NCBI GenBank assembly: GCA_045132055.1
Contig: JBGURP010000023.1
Location: 1-18,701, forward strand
Direction: 5' to 3'
From: F23-D06 sp045132055
GTDB taxonomy: Bacteria; Bacteroidota; Bacteroidia; Bacteroidales; WCHB1-69
Length of the DNA: 18,701 bases
Made by a program: the position numbers and the translations under genes. Of the stretch, positions 6,494 through 13,934 are shown in pieces. Position 1 is the first letter of the stretch. Each line of letters begins with the position of its first letter. The notes under the pieces were generated by a model that was not told the origin of the DNA, ran no database searches, and saw only the letters and a list, made by a program, of their open reading frames with translations.

Positions 6494-7479
6494 TTCTTGA
6501 ATTTCAGGGCTTCCATCACCATCTTGGTATAAAACTCCTTAATATCCAATTTATTATATTCCACTTGGCCAGGCACGATACTCAAAGCGGTTTGGCCGGG
6601 GATAGTGTTCACTTCCAGAAAATAGGGCACCCCGTCGTCTTCCGAGATGATGAAATCGATACGAACCACGCCATGACAATCGAGATTGTGGAAAATCTGG
6701 ACGGCGTAGTCGATCAACTTCTGCGTCATTTCCGCGGAAATGTCCGCCGGGGTGATAAGTTTATGGCCCACAGCGGTATATTTGGCGTTGTAGTCGTAAA
6801 ATTCGTTGCTGGCCACCACCTCGGTTACGGCGAGCACGCGGGGTGCACCATACACGGATGTGACACCGCAAGTAAACTCGCGGCCGCGCACGAATTTCTC
6901 CACCATCAACTGGTTGTCGTATTTGAAAGCCTCTGCAAAGGCTTGGTCAACCTCGCTCCGGTTGTGCACTTTCGTCACGCCCACGCTGGAGCCGGAGTTG
7001 CACGCCTTGACAAAGCAAGGATAACCGCAAACGGATTCAATCTGATCATAGTCAATAGGATCGGTATTATAGAAATGCAACGACGGTGAGATAGGCACGC
7101 CGAAACCGGCCACTGCCAGATTGCAATAGTATTTGTTGAATGTCAGCGCAGAGCAGAACACACCGCAGCCCGTGTAGGGTTGTCCCACCAACTCGAAATA
7201 GGCCTGCAGACGGCCATTCTCGCCGGGCGTGCCGTGGATGGCGATAAACGCCGCGTCGAACTTGATTTTCTCTCCATGCACGGTAAGGGAGAAGTCGTTT
7301 TTGTCCACTTGACAAACATTCCCGTTCTCATCGGTATAGTGCCAGTCTGCACCCTTGAAATGGATGAGATAAGGATTAAACAAGCTCTTGTCCAGCTGAT
7401 TGAAGATGTTATCGGCTGTTTTCAAGGAGATTTCATATTCGCCGGAATCTCCGCCGGCTATTACGGCAACATTGTACAT
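6490..7479 (-). CDS. ddl: D-alanine--D-alanine ligase
   Basis: This is a 329-residue ATP-grasp enzyme that joins two D-alanines in the cytoplasm to make the terminal dipeptide of the peptidoglycan precursor. Family landmarks are all present: the N-terminal GGDSGEYEIS loop (9-18) with its substrate-side glutamate, HGTPGENGRLQAYFE (82-96), the GSSVGVTKV glycine/serine loop (163-171), the omega loop FYDYNAKY (227-234) with tyrosine as in true D-Ala ligases, RIDFI (273-277) and the metal-binding LEVNTIPGQT (288-297). Length is normal for the family. A Bacteroides-type -7 box lies about 25 bases upstream of the start. The stop codon TAG is part of a palindromic repeat. It heads a run of peptidoglycan genes on this strand and may share transcripts with the GH73/M23 group beyond the 190-base gap. 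Confidence 0.96.
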   Translation of the reverse strand: MYNVAVIAGGDSGEYEISLKTADNIFNQLDKSLFNPYLIHFKGADWHYTDENGNVCQVDKNDFSLTVHGEKIKFDAAFIAIHGTPGENGRLQAYFELVGQPYTGCGVFCSALTFNKYYCNLAVAGFGVPISPSLHFYNTDPIDYDQIESVCGYPCFVKACNSGSSVGVTKVHNRSEVDQAFAEAFKYDNQLMVEKFVRGREFTCGVTSVYGAPRVLAVTEVVASNEFYDYNAKYTAVGHKLITPADISAEMTQKLIDYAVQIFHNLDCHGVVRIDFIISEDDGVPYFLEVNTIPGQTALSIVPGQVEYNKLDIKEFYTKMVMEALKFKK

Positions 7480-7504
7480 AATTACACAAAATTATCAAAT
7501 TGCG

Positions 7505-7512
7505 CAAAGATA
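7505..7512 (-). promoter_or_regulatory. Probable ddl promoter (-7 box TATCTTTG)
   Basis: On the - strand TATCTTTG matches the Bacteroidota -7 consensus TAnnTTTG exactly and ends 25 bases before the ddl ATG. No clear TTTG at -33 is seen. A 6-base inverted repeat, GATACG (7509-7514) and CGTATC (7528-7533), overlaps the box and could be an operator; that is weak evidence. The gap downstream of the exporter gene also carries the short tandem AATTGTG x2 (about 7563-7576). Confidence 0.6.
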
Positions 7513-7584
7513 CGTTTTCCGCATTCGCGTATCGATTGAATGCAATTTGTTTTTAAACAGGAAATTGTGAATTGTGTGTAATGC

Positions 7585-9414
7585 TTACGATTCCGCCTGC
7601 GCCGTGTAGAAATGATAGTATTCACCCTTCATTTCCATCAATTCGTCGTGACTGCCGCGTTCCACGATACTACCTTCTTTGAGGAAGATAATCTCATCGG
7701 CGAAGCGAATGGTGCTCAAACGATGTGCAATAATAATGGCCGTCTTTGTCTTCACCAGCGGCATCAGGGCTTCCTGGAAGGAGTATTCGGACTCGTTGTC
7801 AAGGGCAGAGGTGGCTTCGTCCAAAATGAGCACCTCGGGATTGCGCAAAATGGCCCGTGCGATGCTGATTCGCTGACGCTGACCACCTGACAGGCGTGCA
7901 CCGCGGTCGCCAATGACCGTCTGATAGCCATCCTCCATCTCCATGATAAACTGGTGCGCCTGTGCAATCTTGGCTGCTGCTATCACTTGCTCTTCGGTAA
8001 CATTCTCCATGCCAAAGACGATGTTGTTGTAAACCGTGTCGTTAAACAGAATCACATCCTGATTGACAATGCCGAACAAAGAGCGCAAGTCGCTGATTTT
8101 ATATTTGTTCACAGGTACTCCATCCAACAAGAGTTCACCATCCGTGATGTCATAGAAGCGAGGCAGCAGATCCACCAGCGTGGACTTTCCGCCACCCGAA
8201 GGCCCTACCACCGCAATCGTCTGCCCACGATGAATGGTCAAGTTGATATGGTGTAAAGCCTGGTGTTGTTCCTGGCCTTCGCCGTAGGAGAAAGAAACAT
8301 CTTTGTATTCGATGGAATCTTTCAAAGTATTGATTGTCACAGGATTCTGGCATTCGCAGATTTTCTCATCGGCATCGATGATTTCATAGACTCTCGAAGC
8401 AGCCGTCATGCCTTTCTGGAGCGTGTAATAGGTGGTAACCAGCGCCTTTGCCGGAGGTATCACGCGCGCGAAAACCACAAAATAGAGCATGAAAACGGTC
8501 CCTTTCATCGTGGCGGCGGAGGGTAGCCAGACCAATGCCGTCAATGAGATCAGCAACAGGGCCAGGATGCAGAGAAACTCCACTAACGGAGCTCCTAACT
8601 CATTGATTCGGAAAACACGCTTGTTCAATCTATAGAACTGGAAATTGCGATTCTTGAATTTCTCATAGGCTTGATCCTCAGCATTATACCCTTTGATAAC
8701 CCTCAAGCCACCCACAGTCTCCTCAAACAGAGAGCTCATGTGTCCTAACAGCTGTTGTGACTTCAAAGAATACTTCTTTATGCCCCTGCCGATAGCGGCC
8801 AGCACATAACCCATCACGGGCAACAGAATCAGGGTGATGATGGTCAACGGGACATTGATGGCAAAAAGCGTGACCAAAAAGACAACGATGAGAAACGGGT
8901 CGCGGCACAGCGACTGCAACGAGGAAAACACCGACCACTCCACTTCCTGCACGTCGGCGCCCATGCGGCTGATGATATCGCCTTTGCGCTGCTCGGAATA
9001 GAATGATAGCGGCAGGATAAGAATGCGCTCGTAAAGATCGTGACGCAAATCCTGGAGGATGCCGGAGCGGATGGGCGCGAGCCAGAACATGCCCATATAG
9101 CGGCACAGATTGGAGAGAAACGAGAGCAGAATCATCACGCCGGCGATGTAAAACAGCGCTGACATCTGCCCGTATTTTGCAATGACGACCCCCATGTAAT
9201 AATAGAAGGTGTCAATAATATAACGAACGGTGAGGGAGAACTCAGGTTTAACGGCAACCTGGTCCACCTGCCCGAACAGAACCGAGAGGAACGGCACCAC
9301 CATGGAAAGCGTGAAAATGGAGAAAACAGCATACAGAAGTTGCGCCAGAACCACCAAGAAGATATTGGATTTATAGTTCAACAGATAGCGTAGCAGTCGT
9401 TTCAACATTTCCAT
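7585..9414 (-). CDS. MsbA-like ABC exporter (fused permease and ATPase)
   Basis: This is a half-size ABC exporter of the MsbA/lipid and multidrug type, about 609 residues from the ATG at 9414. An in-frame TTG at 9432 lies upstream but would fall on the -7 promoter box, so ATG 9414 or 9408 (MLKRLL) is preferred. In numbering from that TTG (615 residues), the transmembrane domain covers about 20-330 with six likely helices. The nucleotide-binding domain covers about 375-610 with Walker A GPSGGGKST (410-418), Q-loop Gln458, signature LSGGQ (514-518), Walker B VLILDE (534-539), D-loop SALD and switch His570. All ATPase residues are intact. In Bacteroidota such proteins are usually called lipid A or lipid flippases; the substrate cannot be read from the sequence. 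It is divergent from ftsX. Confidence 0.93.
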   Translation of the reverse strand: MEMLKRLLRYLLNYKSNIFLVVLAQLLYAVFSIFTLSMVVPFLSVLFGQVDQVAVKPEFSLTVRYIIDTFYYYMGVVIAKYGQMSALFYIAGVMILLSFLSNLCRYMGMFWLAPIRSGILQDLRHDLYERILILPLSFYSEQRKGDIISRMGADVQEVEWSVFSSLQSLCRDPFLIVVFLVTLFAINVPLTIITLILLPVMGYVLAAIGRGIKKYSLKSQQLLGHMSSLFEETVGGLRVIKGYNAEDQAYEKFKNRNFQFYRLNKRVFRINELGAPLVEFLCILALLLISLTALVWLPSAATMKGTVFMLYFVVFARVIPPAKALVTTYYTLQKGMTAASRVYEIIDADEKICECQNPVTINTLKDSIEYKDVSFSYGEGQEQHQALHHINLTIHRGQTIAVVGPSGGGKSTLVDLLPRFYDITDGELLLDGVPVNKYKISDLRSLFGIVNQDVILFNDTVYNNIVFGMENVTEEQVIAAAKIAQAHQFIMEMEDGYQTVIGDRGARLSGGQRQRISIARAILRNPEVLILDEATSALDNESEYSFQEALMPLVKTKTAIIIAHRLSTIRFADEIIFLKEGSIVERGSHDELMEMKGEYYHFYTAQAES

Positions 9415-9422
9415 TTTCGAAA

Positions 9423-9455
9423 TTTGCGGCAAAAATAATATTTTTTGTACTTTTG
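9423..9455 (+). promoter_or_regulatory. Promoter of the ftsX operon (TTTG-N21-TACTTTTG)
   Basis: TACTTTTG (9448-9455) fits the Bacteroidota -7 consensus TAnnTTTG, with TTTG (9423-9426) 21 bases upstream at the -33 position. The start codon of ftsX follows 20 bases after the -7 box, giving a very short leader. It drives the run ftsX, DUF3098 gene, uppP, truB and GH16. Confidence 0.68.
9430..9437 (-). promoter_or_regulatory. Probable promoter of the ABC exporter gene (-7 box TATTTTTG)
   Basis: On the - strand TATTTTTG matches TAnnTTTG and ends 15 bases before the ATG at 9414. It lies between the two boxes of the divergent ftsX promoter, so the two promoters occupy the same DNA. No convincing -33 box was found. 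Confidence 0.5.
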
Positions 9456-9475
9456 CACGCTCTAAAAAATTGGAT

Positions 9476-10360
9476 ATGGCAAATTATCCCGATACTCTTG
9501 ACAAGATTACCAAAGCCCGGCTTCGTCTCTCCACGTTCGGGTCTGTTTTCAGCATAGCCCTCACCATGTTTTTCATCGGAACGCTGTGCTTTTTCGCTTT
9601 TTTCTCTACACAATATCTCAAAAACCTCTCTCAGAAGATAGAAATGGAGGTTTTGTTCTATTCAGACATCAAAGAAGCAGACATTATTGCTTTGGAACAG
9701 TCCATCAAGCTGAAGCCCTACATCTCCGCTTCGCGCGTATCGTCCAAGGAGGAAAACACGGAGAATGCAAAGAAGATTATCGGTAATAACTACACGGAGA
9801 TCATCCCCAATCCACTCAACGCCTCCATCATCATCAGCGTTGCACCCGCTTACGCCAACACGGACTCGCTGGCCAAGATTTCCAAAGAGTTGAAACGCAA
9901 TGAGATTGTGCAAGATGTGGATTATCCGGACTACATCGTGAAGACCGTCAGCAACAACTTCCGAAAGATACAATGGATTATCCTCGGCGTCTGCGCAGTC
10001 TTTGTCCTCATCTCCATGCTACTGATTGCCAACTGCATACGATTGAATATCTATGCCAAGCGATTCAACATCAAGAGCATGTTGCTGGTGGGCGCCACTC
10101 CCAAGTTTGTGCGCGCGCCATTCGTCGCCAAGGGCTTCGTGCAAGGCATCTGGGGCGGCATCATCGCCATCGTGATGCTTGCCGTCATGATTTACTTCGG
10201 CAATCAGCTCATGCCCGAGTTCATCGACTTTTCACAAATGCTGTACATTGCCATCATCCTCGGCGGCATCCTCATTTTCAGCATCTTGTTCACCATGGTG
10301 ATCTCCTCCATCTCCGTACGTCGATACGTCAGAATTAAGGATGAAAGACTATACTTGTAG
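9476..10360 (+). CDS. ftsX: Cell division protein FtsX (permease-like)
   Basis: This is a 294-residue FtsX, the membrane partner of the ATPase FtsE, which relays ATP hydrolysis to periplasmic peptidoglycan hydrolases at the division site. The layout is typical: a cytoplasmic N-terminus, membrane helix 1 (about 23-44), a periplasmic domain (45-163), and helices 2-4 (about 166-187, 218-241 and 254-279). The family stretch IRLNIYAKRFNIKSMLLVGA (188-207) follows helix 2. I chose ATG 9476 over the in-frame TTG two codons earlier. ftsE is not adjacent, which is usual in Bacteroidota, where ftsX is instead followed by the DUF3098 gene, uppP and truB, as here. The M23 peptidase in this window is a conceivable but unproven target. 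Confidence 0.93.
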   Translation: MANYPDTLDKITKARLRLSTFGSVFSIALTMFFIGTLCFFAFFSTQYLKNLSQKIEMEVLFYSDIKEADIIALEQSIKLKPYISASRVSSKEENTENAKKIIGNNYTEIIPNPLNASIIISVAPAYANTDSLAKISKELKRNEIVQDVDYPDYIVKTVSNNFRKIQWIILGVCAVFVLISMLLIANCIRLNIYAKRFNIKSMLLVGATPKFVRAPFVAKGFVQGIWGGIIAIVMLAVMIYFGNQLMPEFIDFSQMLYIAIILGGILIFSILFTMVISSISVRRYVRIKDERLYL

Positions 10361-10451
10361 AATTAAAAATTGAGAATTGAGAATTAAAAGTTCAAAGTTC
10401 AAACACCTAATTCCCCATTCACCCCATTAACCTCTTTAACCCCATTTACCC
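10361..10451. repeat. Low-complexity intergenic repeats before the DUF3098 gene
   Basis: The 121-base gap after ftsX begins with the near-tandem AATTGAG/AATTGAG (10367-10382 region) and GTTCAAAGTTCAAA (10390-10403). It continues with CCCCATTCACCCCATTAACC (10413-10432) and AACCCCATTTACCC (10438-10451). The last two blocks share exact 11- and 12-base words with the ddl-GH73 gap at 6327-6337 and 6454-6465. No promoter consensus is evident, so the downstream genes probably depend on the ftsX promoter. Confidence 0.7.
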
Positions 10452-10481
10452 AATTAAAAACCTTTCAAACCCAATATTTTT

Positions 10482-10778
10482 ATGGCAACTGTAAACAAAA
10501 ACGCTAAAAACAATGCCCCAAAAGGGAGCCGCGCTCCATTGTTCAGAACTGTGAATTACATCCTCATGGGCGTCGGTTTGGTGCTGCTGATTGTTGGATA
10601 CCTCTGTATGCGCGGCGGCGCGGTGGAGGATCCCAACACCTTCGACGGCGAGATTTTCAACAACACCCGCATCGTGGTGGCCCCCATCCTGATGTTTTTG
10701 GGTTTGGTCACGGAGATTTTCGCCATCATGTGGCATCCGTGTGCAAAAAAACAGGTTGAAAACGACAAAGCCGAATAA
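10482..10778 (+). CDS. DUF3098 family two-helix membrane protein
   Basis: This is a 98-residue protein with a basic, Asn/Lys-rich N-terminus (1-22) and two membrane helices (about 24-43 and 64-84). The hairpin between them carries the family's conserved stretch: YLCMRGGAVEDPNTF, EIFNNTRIVVAPILMFLG and EIFAIM. DUF3098 is a Bacteroidota family of unknown function found almost always between ftsX and uppP, exactly the position here. That persistent placement suggests a link to lipid-carrier recycling or division, but no activity is known to me. It ends 2 bases before the uppP start, so translation is probably coupled. Confidence 0.9.
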   Translation: MATVNKNAKNNAPKGSRAPLFRTVNYILMGVGLVLLIVGYLCMRGGAVEDPNTFDGEIFNNTRIVVAPILMFLGLVTEIFAIMWHPCAKKQVENDKAE

Positions 10779-10780
10779 GT

Positions 10781-11605
10781 ATGAACTGGCTTGAAGCACT
10801 CATCCTGGGTGTCGTGCAAGGGCTGACGGAGTTTCTGCCGGTCAGCAGCAGCGGACACCTCACTATCCTCTCCAATCTGTTCGGGCTGGACGGGGAGAGC
10901 AACCTGACTTTGATTGTAGTCCTGCATGTGGCCACGGTCTTGAGCACCCTGTTTGTACTCTGGAAAGAGGTAGTCTGGATTTTCAAGGACCTCTTCTCCA
11001 AACAATCCTGGAAAAGCTACAGCGGACTGAACGAAGGCACCAAATATGCTATCAACATTCTCATCTCCATGATACCAGTAGCCATTGTGGGATTTTTTTT
11101 CAAAGACAAAGTGGAGGAGATTTTCGGCTCCGGTCTGCTCATCGTGGGCATCATGCTGTTGGTTACGGCATTGTTGCTGACATTTTCATACTATGCCAAG
11201 CCCCGCCAACACGAGAACATTTCAGGTTGGCACGCTTTCATCATCGGCATCGGCCAGGCTGTGGCTGTGCTGCCCGGGCTCTCACGCTCCGGTACCACCA
11301 TCGCCACCGGATTGCTGTTGGGTGACAAAAAAGAGAAACTCGCCCAGTTCTCGTTCCTGATGGTAATCCCGCCTGTTTTAGGTGAAGCCCTTCTGGACAC
11401 GTTGGACATCTGCCAATCGGGGTTCGGCGCAGCCATGAACGGCATCTCCGCTGGAGCTTTGGTGATAGGATTCATCGCCGCTTTCATCACCGGTGCACTG
11501 GCTTGCAAATGGATGATCAACATCGTGAAAAAAGGGAAGCTCATCTGGTTTGCCATCTATTGCGCCATCGTCGGTATTTTCGCCATCTGCTACGGATTAT
11601 GCTAA
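10781..11605 (+). CDS. uppP: Undecaprenyl-diphosphatase UppP (BacA)
   Basis: This is a 274-residue integral membrane phosphatase that dephosphorylates undecaprenyl pyrophosphate so that the lipid carrier can be reused for peptidoglycan and surface polysaccharide synthesis; the family also gives bacitracin resistance. Both signature regions are intact: GLTEFLPVSSSGHL (14-27) with Glu17 and His26, and PGLSRSGTT (165-173) with Arg169. Several hydrophobic helices cover the rest (about 42-62, 90-106, 118-136, 152-166, 190-204, 226-244 and 254-272). Length is normal. It starts 2 bases after the DUF3098 stop, and its end overlaps the truB start by 7 bases. Confidence 0.96.
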   Translation: MNWLEALILGVVQGLTEFLPVSSSGHLTILSNLFGLDGESNLTLIVVLHVATVLSTLFVLWKEVVWIFKDLFSKQSWKSYSGLNEGTKYAINILISMIPVAIVGFFFKDKVEEIFGSGLLIVGIMLLVTALLLTFSYYAKPRQHENISGWHAFIIGIGQAVAVLPGLSRSGTTIATGLLLGDKKEKLAQFSFLMVIPPVLGEALLDTLDICQSGFGAAMNGISAGALVIGFIAAFITGALACKWMINIVKKGKLIWFAIYCAIVGIFAICYGLC

Positions 11606-12306
11606 AGAAGTACATCCACTCCGCCACGTTTTCTTTACCCGAACTTGACGTCAACCCTGAATCGGACTTGTTGCTTTTTGACAAGCCCTACAGCTGCACG
11701 TCGTTCGACATTGTGGGCAAGGTACGTCGCCAAGTGCAAAAGAGGGCCGGCAGGCGCGTGAAGGTAGGCCACGCAGGCACGCTGGACCCGTTAGCCACAG
11801 GGTTGCTCATCGTCTGCATCGGCAAGATGACCAAGCAGATCGACTCCATACAGGCACAGGCGAAAGAATACACCGGCACGTTCATGATGGGGAGCACCAC
11901 GCCCAGTTTCGACATGGAGCACCCCATTGATTGCGAATACCCATACGAGCACATCACGCGCGAGATGGCCGAGGAGGCCGCCCGCTCTTTCATCGGGGAG
12001 ATACAGCAAGTTCCCCCACTCTTTTCCGCCGTGAAGTTCAGCGGCAAGCGAGCCTACGAACTGGCCCGCGAGGGGGAAGAGGCAAAATTGGCCGCCAAGG
12101 ACATCACCATCTACGACTTCCAGTTGCCTCGCTTTGAACTGCCGGAAATCGACTTCCGCATTCAGTGTTCCAAAGGTACCTACATCCGTGCCATCGCCCG
12201 CGATTTCGGAGAAGCATTACAAAGCGGCGCGCATCTCACCGCCCTCCGGCGCACGCGTATCGGCGACTACCGCGTGGAAGACGCCATCAAACCCATCCTG
12301 TTATGA
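11599..12306 (+). CDS. truB: tRNA pseudouridine(55) synthase TruB
   Basis: This is a 235-residue enzyme that isomerises U55 to pseudouridine in the T-arm of tRNA. Motif I is GHAGTLDPLATGLL (57-70) with catalytic Asp63; the KPYSCTSFD loop (29-37), QVPPLFSAVKFSGKRAYELAR (137-157) and the CSKGTYIRAIARD block (190-202) are all typical. The frame runs open further upstream inside uppP, but the ATG at 11599 gives the normal N-terminus and overlaps the uppP stop by 7 bases. It ends in an ATGA overlap with the GH16 gene. The length, somewhat short of the enterobacterial form, is usual for Bacteroidota. Confidence 0.95.
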   Translation: MLKKYIHSATFSLPELDVNPESDLLLFDKPYSCTSFDIVGKVRRQVQKRAGRRVKVGHAGTLDPLATGLLIVCIGKMTKQIDSIQAQAKEYTGTFMMGSTTPSFDMEHPIDCEYPYEHITREMAEEAARSFIGEIQQVPPLFSAVKFSGKRAYELAREGEEAKLAAKDITIYDFQLPRFELPEIDFRIQCSKGTYIRAIARDFGEALQSGAHLTALRRTRIGDYRVEDAIKPILL

Positions 12307-13241
12307 GAAAGACCATCATTCCCATCATCTTGATGCTTTTTTGCCTCTGTGCCGATGCATCTGCTCAGCCCACTTACAAGCTCAAAGACTGGGTGAAGAC
12401 CAGACGTTCCGACATCAAAACCTACGACCATCCTTCCCTGAAACGATGGCATCTGGTGTTTGAGGACAACTTCGACGGCACGCAGATCGACACCAGCAAA
12501 TGGTACACTTGCACCGGAGGATGGAAACGCAACCACGCCAACAAACCGCATTATTACAAAGACGAGAATATCGTTTTGAAAAACGGCATCGTCCACCTCG
12601 TCGTCAAGCGCGAAGCGGGCGTTCACAAAGGCTGGTTCGCTGATGTGGATAACGGCAAGGGCGGCTGGCGCGACCATCTGTTTGACTATACTTCCGCTAT
12701 TATTGAGACCAAGAACAAATACGACCACGGCTATATTGAAGCGCGCTGCAAGATGCCCGCAGGTCCTGGATTCTGGCCAGGATTCTGGATGTTCGGTGGC
12801 GGCGGAGAAATTGACATCTTTGAAATCAACTCGGCCAAGCCGAAAAAACACTATATCACGGTTCACGCCTGGCCCGACAACGGACCTCACCGGCAATATG
12901 CCACCTCCTGGAGAAGTACTCAATCATTTTCCGATGATTTTCATGTCTTCTCTCTGGAATGGGATGAATGGAAACTGATCTTTCGTGTGGACGGCATTAC
13001 CCGGAGAGTGGATTACCGTTTTATGACTCCCAACGGAAAAATGGTGGAAGACATCAACCAATACGATCCTGCCACCGCCATTGAAAATCCGATATTTCCC
13101 ACTGGAGCGGAATGTATCAAACTCAACCTGGCCATTCCCGCAGAAAACAGCACCTTCATGCGCATGCCCACCGAGAAAACTCCATTCCCCTCTTCCATGG
13201 ATGTGGATTATTTCAGAATATACGGCAGGCAACCAAAGTAA
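12303..13241 (+). CDS. Secreted GH16 family glycoside hydrolase
   Basis: This is a 312-residue exported glycosidase of the laminarinase/lichenase/agarase clan (GH16), predicted to cleave beta-1,3 or mixed beta-glucans or related polysaccharides outside the cytoplasm. A signal peptide covers 1-21 (ending DASA before QP). The domain starts with WHLVFEDNFDGTQIDTSKW (49-67), then IETKNKYDHGYIEARCKMP (134-152), WPGFWMFGGGGEIDIFE (158-174) and the C-terminal MDVDYFRIYG (299-308). The catalytic signature EIDIFE (169-174) has both glutamates and the bridging aspartate, so the enzyme should be active. Substrate specificity cannot be assigned by eye. It overlaps truB by 4 bases (ATGA), which implies coupled expression with a tRNA-modification enzyme. 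It is not part of a visible polysaccharide utilisation locus (no SusC/SusD here). Confidence 0.92.
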   Translation: MRKTIIPIILMLFCLCADASAQPTYKLKDWVKTRRSDIKTYDHPSLKRWHLVFEDNFDGTQIDTSKWYTCTGGWKRNHANKPHYYKDENIVLKNGIVHLVVKREAGVHKGWFADVDNGKGGWRDHLFDYTSAIIETKNKYDHGYIEARCKMPAGPGFWPGFWMFGGGGEIDIFEINSAKPKKHYITVHAWPDNGPHRQYATSWRSTQSFSDDFHVFSLEWDEWKLIFRVDGITRRVDYRFMTPNGKMVEDINQYDPATAIENPIFPTGAECIKLNLAIPAENSTFMRMPTEKTPFPSSMDVDYFRIYGRQPK

Positions 13242-13273
13242 AGTTGAGTCAAGAGGTCAATGGGATATTTTAG

Positions 13274-13281
13274 TATTTTTG
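13274..13281 (+). promoter_or_regulatory. Probable promoter of the PASTA operon (-7 box TATTTTTG)
   Basis: TATTTTTG matches the Bacteroidota -7 consensus and lies about 50 bases before the PASTA start codon. No good -33 box is seen. The predicted transcript start falls in a perfect inverted repeat, GTTTTTATT (13283-13291) and AATAAAAAC (13297-13305). Confidence 0.5.
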
Positions 13282-13282
13282 C

Positions 13283-13305
13283 GTTTTTATTATCACAATA
13301 AAAAC
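13283..13305. terminator. AT-rich hairpin between the GH16 and PASTA genes
   Basis: GTTTTTATT (13283-13291), spacer ATCAC and AATAAAAAC (13297-13305) form a perfect but AT-rich 9-bp stem 41 bases after the GH16 stop. It may act as a weak terminator for the ftsX-GH16 transcript, or as a leader structure or operator of the PASTA operon. No long T run follows the stem, so the terminator call is tentative. Confidence 0.35.
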
Positions 13306-13330
13306 AGCATTTTCAAGTTAACCAATAGAT

Positions 13331-13915
13331 ATGTTCAAACTGACTATGAATAATACGAACCAGAACAAGTTGTGGTATCACATCCTGATTGCCATCGGGG
13401 TATCCATCTTGTTACTTTTTGTCGTCTTCCTGGCACTACGGCTTTTCACCCGTCACGGCAAAGAGATTGAGATGCCTGACTATATTGGGCAGAACGCCAG
13501 CGAGCTCACCCAAATGGGGAAGGATGAGGGATTTGTCTTTGTAGTGGACGAGGAAGTGTACAAAGAGGGCACCACGCCGGGTACTGTACTCACGCAGGAC
13601 CCTGCGCCGCACGAGAAGGTGAAAAAAGGACGGAAAGTCTATCTCACCGTCTCCGCCAAAACGCCCCCGCTCATCAAGATGCCTGCCCTGCAAGACCTCT
13701 CCCTGCGCCAGGCTCAGATCATGTTGGAAGCCCAGGGTCTTGTGCTGGATCGTATCATCGAGAAAACCAGTCCGTATGAAAATGTGGTGCTGGATGTCCT
13801 GTATCATGGTCATCATATCGCTTCAGGGTCAGACATCCGCATGGGTGAGAAAATCACCCTCGTGGTGGGAAAATCCATCGGCGGCATGCCCGATAGCCTG
13901 GATACAGTTGATTAA
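13331..13915 (+). CDS. PASTA domain-containing membrane protein
   Basis: This is a 194-residue single-pass protein. A short N-terminal segment is followed by one membrane helix (about 18-38) and then by tandem PASTA modules: one about 46-113 (MPDYIGQNASELTQMGKDEG and GTVLTQDPAPHEKVKKGRKV) and one about 119-183 (MPALQDLSLRQAQIMLEAQG and the more divergent SGSDIRMGEKITLVVGK). PASTA modules bind peptidoglycan stem peptides or beta-lactams in penicillin-binding proteins and Ser/Thr kinases. This protein has no kinase or transpeptidase domain, which is the usual Bacteroidota form and often sits near ddl or a pseudouridine synthase. It could be a periplasmic wall sensor or adaptor. An alternative start is ATG 13346 (MNNTNQ). 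The T9SS cargo gene follows after 19 bases. Confidence 0.88.
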   Translation: MFKLTMNNTNQNKLWYHILIAIGVSILLLFVVFLALRLFTRHGKEIEMPDYIGQNASELTQMGKDEGFVFVVDEEVYKEGTTPGTVLTQDPAPHEKVKKGRKVYLTVSAKTPPLIKMPALQDLSLRQAQIMLEAQGLVLDRIIEKTSPYENVVLDVLYHGHHIASGSDIRMGEKITLVVGKSIGGMPDSLDTVD

Positions 13916-13934
13916 CCGAATATTGAACAAAGAA

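Noticed and set aside
6490..7479. A VanA-like D-Ala-D-Lac ligase instead of ddl
   Set aside because: The omega loop carries the tyrosine of true D-Ala ligases (FYDYNAKY), and no vanH or vanX neighbour is present.
9415..9432. TTG start for the ABC exporter at 9432
   Set aside because: It would lie within the -7 promoter box at 9430-9437; ATG 9414 or 9408 fits the family N-terminus.
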